From JBOGWY01 sp050694015 (GTDB lineage Bacteria; Actinomycetota; CADDZG01; WHSQ01): 9,075 nt of DNA. Below the pieces are notes generated by a model. It was not told where the DNA came from and made no database searches. It was given only the letters and a program-made list of their open reading frames with translations. Made by a program: the position numbers and the translations under genes. Each line of letters opens with the position of its first letter. Positions within the stretch are counted from its first letter, which is position 1. This document shows, piece after piece, positions 6,520-9,075 of this stretch. The stretch is taken from the NCBI GenBank assembly GCA_050694015.1, contig JBOGWY010000353.1:1-9075 (forward strand), in the 5' to 3' direction.

Positions 6520-8136
6520 TTACAGGTAGCCGAGGTTGCGGAGGGATTCCTCGATCTGGGCTTCTTCTTCGGCCGAGTACGGGGTGGACTCGGCCCCCGC
6601 GCCGGCGAGCGGCAGGTCCATGGCCTCCGTCTTCGGGGGCCGGGACGAGAGCAGCTCGGCCGGGAGGACATGGGTGAGGACGTCGCCGTCCATCTCCGGC
6701 AGCGTGCAGCCGGCGAGATAGAGCGCGGTCGGAGCGATGTCGTAGAGGTGCGCCCGCTGTCCCGAGCTCGCGGCGATGCCCGGGCCCGCGACGCCGAAGA
6801 TCCCGTCCATGTGGTGGAAACCGCGCGGGAGATCTGTGTAGTCGGTGATCACGCTCGGCGAGAACAAGCCATCGGAGAGCTCGTACGAGTACTCGCGGCA
6901 CACCGGGAACAGGTCCGGTGCGCTGGGGGCCTCGGGACCCTCGACGACCTCTTCGCGCTTGTGGATGCGGGTCACGACCGGCCTGCCGTCGTCGGGATCG
7001 ATGAGGCCGTGGAACGCCTCGATCACCTCGTCGCGCACGCGCTCGTAATCCGCTTGCTCCACGACGCCGTTCGGCTCGCGTCCCTTGAGGTTGATGTAGA
7101 CGCCCTGTTGCGGGTTCGGAGACGCGAACGCTTTGGTCTTGCTCCAGTCGATCGTGCCCTGCGCCGCGCCCTTGGCCTTCTTGTAGACGTCTTTCGGGAT
7201 GACCTTCTTGATCCGTCGCGCGACCTTGCGAACTCCGGCGGAGCTCGCGACCGAGCCGGCACCGCCGACGGAGAGAAGCCCGGCCTCGCGCAGCGCGAGG
7301 TTGACGTTGACGACCTTTTCCTTCGGCCCGAAACCGTGGTCGGACATCGTGATGATGTAGCCATCGTCGCCGGCCCAATCGATCAGGTCACCGAGGAACG
7401 CGTCCATCTCGTCGAAGAACCCCCACGCCCGCTCGCGGATCGGCTTGGCTTCCGGCTTCTCAAAGTGCGCACAGCGCGGGTCGATGTACTTGTAGTGGAC
7501 GTGCATGAGCCGATCGGGCCACTCCGCGACCGCGAACAGGATCGGGACGTCCCCGTGGTTGTCGAGGAGGTAGCGCAGCGACTTCCGCTTGAGCTCGAGG
7601 TTGCGGGACAGACGGTCGATGATCGCGGTCGACTTCCAGTCCTCGTCGTAGTTCACCTGGATGTCGATCTCGTAATCACCGGCGGTAGCGACGAGCTTCT
7701 GCGCGAGGTCCTCCGGATACGTGAACCCGTCGGGCGTCTCTCCCCCACCCTCGGGCGTGAGCATCCCGGAGACCGAGAAACCGTCGACGGGCGGCGGAGG
7801 GAACGTCATCGGGATGTTGAAGAGCCCGACCTTCTTGCCCTGCGCGTTGGCGACGTTCCACAGCGCGGGTGCCTTCACGCGGTCGAGGCGAACGAGCCCG
7901 TCGCGCCGCTGCACGTTGCCGAGCGTGAATCCGAAGATGCCGTGCTTGCCCGGGTTAACGCCGGTGAAGATCGAGGTCCAACCCGGCGGCGTGTAGGGCG
8001 GGACCGTCGATGTCAGGATGCCGGACGCGCCCCGGTCGAGGAGCGCCTTCAGACGGGGCATGTGCCCCGCTTCGAAGGCCGGCTCGAGCATCGGGAAACC
8101 GACGCCATCGAGGCCGAGGAGGAGGACCTTGCTCAC
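6520..8136 (-). CDS. Alkaline phosphatase superfamily hydrolase, type I phosphodiesterase-like (paralogue 2)
   Basis: This 538-residue protein is a clear paralogue of the hydrolase at 1591-3195. Its active site is complete: Asp10 in GLDGV, the nucleophile Thr54 in YTPPGWTS, Asp208 and His212 in PDRLMHVHY, Asp266-His267 in SDHGF, and His441-His442 in LPRGFHHMDG. Shared blocks include TGVNPGKHGIFGF, VSGMLTP, the near-identical DWSKTKAFASPNPQQG, and the terminal YSAEEEAQIEESLRNLGYL. There is no signal peptide, so it is probably cytoplasmic. Residues 303-322 hold ten Lys/Arg (VRKVARRIKKVIPK and on), a possible contact surface for membrane lipid or an anionic polymer. The GTG start overlaps the TGA of the CDP-alcohol phosphatidyltransferase gene (GTGA), so the two are probably translationally coupled. 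A phosphoester made or handled by that enzyme is a reasonable substrate guess, but nothing in the sequence fixes it. Confidence 0.87.
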   Translation of the reverse strand: MSKVLLLGLDGVGFPMLEPAFEAGHMPRLKALLDRGASGILTSTVPPYTPPGWTSIFTGVNPGKHGIFGFTLGNVQRRDGLVRLDRVKAPALWNVANAQGKKVGLFNIPMTFPPPPVDGFSVSGMLTPEGGGETPDGFTYPEDLAQKLVATAGDYEIDIQVNYDEDWKSTAIIDRLSRNLELKRKSLRYLLDNHGDVPILFAVAEWPDRLMHVHYKYIDPRCAHFEKPEAKPIRERAWGFFDEMDAFLGDLIDWAGDDGYIITMSDHGFGPKEKVVNVNLALREAGLLSVGGAGSVASSAGVRKVARRIKKVIPKDVYKKAKGAAQGTIDWSKTKAFASPNPQQGVYINLKGREPNGVVEQADYERVRDEVIEAFHGLIDPDDGRPVVTRIHKREEVVEGPEAPSAPDLFPVCREYSYELSDGLFSPSVITDYTDLPRGFHHMDGIFGVAGPGIAASSGQRAHLYDIAPTALYLAGCTLPEMDGDVLTHVLPAELLSSRPPKTEAMDLPLAGAGAESTPYSAEEEAQIEESLRNLGYL

Positions 8137-8843
8137 GTGAGGAGTCTCCTACGGGCAGTGAGCGCGATGCCCACGACGACCATCGCGAGCCCGACCCACA
8201 GCGCCGGCACGATCAGCAGCGTCAGCGGGCCGAGGAAGAACACGATCGCCGAGACATCGGGCATCCCCGGCGTCGGCAGCAAGCGGCGCTTCGCGAGCAT
8301 CGCGTTCCACTTGCCGAGCGCACCGGCCTTCGGCTCTTGCTTCTCGGCTCCCGAGATCTCCATGAAATAGAAGCTCAACACCGCGAACGCCGCCGCGAGG
8401 AACAGCTCCGTCGCGCTCGTGTCCCCGTCGTAGATCAGGAACCAGATGATCCCAAGGATCGCGCTGGCGCGCCGCGCGCTGTCGGCGAGCGCGTCCAGGG
8501 CCTTGCCCCGATCGGTCGAGTTGCCGGTGATGCGCGCCAGCTTGCCGTCGACGCAGTCGAGCATGAACGAGAGGTAGTAGACGACCGCTCCGACCGCCAG
8601 GGACCACCGCTCGCCGATCCCGTAGAGCGGCCCGGTGGCGATACCCATCACGAACGAGATAGCTGTGACCTGGTCGGGGCTCAGCCACCGCTTACGGGCG
8701 AGGAGCCGAACGATCGGGAACGCGACGGGATCGACGGCGAGCACGGTCCAGAAGTAGTCGCGCTTCTTGGCACCTGTCTGCGATTGCGGCGTGGGATAGG
8801 TCATGACGTTCGGCTTCCCTGAGGGGATGTACTCGGGCTTCAC
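8133..8843 (-). CDS. CDP-alcohol phosphatidyltransferase family protein
   Basis: This 236-residue integral membrane enzyme carries the full family motif D-x2-DG-x2-AR-x8-G-x3-D-x3-D: Asp96, Asp99-Gly100, Ala103-Arg104, Gly113, Asp117 and Asp121. These residues bind metals and the CDP-alcohol. The family moves a phospho-alcohol from a CDP-alcohol, releasing CMP, onto another alcohol such as glycerol phosphate, inositol phosphate or a lipid. Hydrophobic segments lie at about residues 60-95, 125-140, 145-160 and 200-230. The proposed GTG start at 8843 overlaps the upstream stop as GTGA. An internal ATG at 8802-8804 (Met14) has AGGGAAG nine bases upstream and is a credible alternative start. Which alcohol it uses cannot be read from the motif; the nucleotidyltransferase and G1P dehydrogenase across the window are candidate suppliers of its substrate. 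Confidence 0.92.
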   Translation of the reverse strand: MKPEYIPSGKPNVMTYPTPQSQTGAKKRDYFWTVLAVDPVAFPIVRLLARKRWLSPDQVTAISFVMGIATGPLYGIGERWSLAVGAVVYYLSFMLDCVDGKLARITGNSTDRGKALDALADSARRASAILGIIWFLIYDGDTSATELFLAAAFAVLSFYFMEISGAEKQEPKAGALGKWNAMLAKRRLLPTPGMPDVSAIVFFLGPLTLLIVPALWVGLAMVVVGIALTARRRLLT

Positions 8844-9075
8844 TTCTTTTCACTCACCGGATCGATGAGGCCCTTGCCGCGCGCTTGCTCCAGGCCGCCG
8901 ACGATCATCCCCGTCACCAGGCCCCAGTCGTTCTTGAACGCGGCGCGCCCGATGTTCAGGATGAACAGGCCGACGATCCCCCACCACAGCGCGAGCTTGT
9001 GACGGAAGTCCTGCGGCATGTTCTTCCTGTGCAGGTAGAACTGGTTGCCGAGGTTCATGCGCATCAACTGATGCG
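8840..9075 (-). CDS. C-terminal end of a probable membrane-associated glycosyltransferase (partial)
   Basis: The frame is open to the right edge (codons before the first TTG/ATG read HQL), so this is probably the last 78 or so residues of a longer protein rather than a small gene. It reads NLGNQFYLHRKNMP, then a hydrophobic helix (about LALWWGIVGLFILNIGRAAF), then GLVTGMIVGGLEQARGKG and a charged tail. Aromatic residues with 'HRK', one membrane helix and a Gly-rich 'G-x-(I/V)-x-G-(L)' end resemble the C-termini of family 2 glycosyltransferases, but no catalytic part is visible. Its TGA overlaps the GTG of the CDP-alcohol transferase gene, so it heads the visible part of this operon. If it were instead a 72-75 residue gene starting at one of the M codons, it would be a small single-helix membrane protein. 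Confidence 0.5.
   Translation of the reverse strand, partial: HQLMRMNLGNQFYLHRKNMPQDFRHKLALWWGIVGLFILNIGRAAFKNDWGLVTGMIVGGLEQARGKGLIDPVSEKK

Noticed and set aside
6670..8370. A long plus-strand open frame of 566 codons opposite the minus-strand hydrolase
   Set aside because: It is antisense to a gene with a complete active site, reads as an Arg/Asp/Val-rich composition with no domain, and is the expected shadow of a high-GC gene.
8840..9067. A complete 75-residue small membrane protein gene
   Set aside because: The frame stays open to the window edge and the sequence resembles a glycosyltransferase C-terminus, so I treat it as a partial gene, though the small-gene reading is not excluded.

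Overview
This 9 kb window looks like a chromosomal segment from a high-GC Gram-positive bacterium, most likely Actinomycetota. The reasons are strong G/C preference at third codon positions, tightly packed genes with GTG and TTG starts, and a DUF4383 membrane protein, a family I know mainly from actinobacteria. I cannot place it below phylum. No mobile element, CRISPR array, rRNA or tRNA was seen.

Layout. Positions 3-4685 hold a plus-strand run of four genes: the 3' part of a sugar/alcohol-phosphate nucleotidyltransferase (probably a cytidylyltransferase), an sn-glycerol-1-phosphate dehydrogenase-like enzyme, an alkaline-phosphatase-superfamily (type I phosphodiesterase-like) hydrolase, and a polyprenyl-phosphate sugar-1-phosphate transferase. 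A single-domain response regulator on the minus strand meets the last of these with overlapping stop codons. A control region of about 430 bases (5060-5489) separates it from a divergent plus-strand gene for a tandem-ACT-domain protein. A strong hairpin follows, facing a minus-strand DUF4383 gene. From 8136 back to 6520 comes a second alkaline-phosphatase-superfamily hydrolase. It sits behind a CDP-alcohol phosphatidyltransferase and the 3' end of a probable glycosyltransferase (to the window edge), all on the minus strand and joined by GTGA start/stop overlaps.

How the genes may work together (inference). The two outer gene sets are chemically complementary. The dehydrogenase would make sn-glycerol-1-phosphate (or a similar polyol phosphate), the nucleotidyltransferase would activate an alcohol phosphate as a CDP derivative, and the CDP-alcohol transferase would move that phospho-alcohol onto a lipid or polyol. 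The sugar-phosphate transferase would start a lipid-linked glycan, and the glycosyltransferase would extend a glycan. The two paralogous hydrolases, one in each set, have no signal peptide and end in the same short tail; they would cut or transfer phosphoester groups in the same pathway. The most interesting possibility is a bacterial envelope glycolipid or phospho-polyol system built on glycerol-1-phosphate, the glycerol-phosphate stereoisomer typical of archaeal lipids. The response regulator, ACT protein and DUF4383 protein have no obvious role in that pathway.
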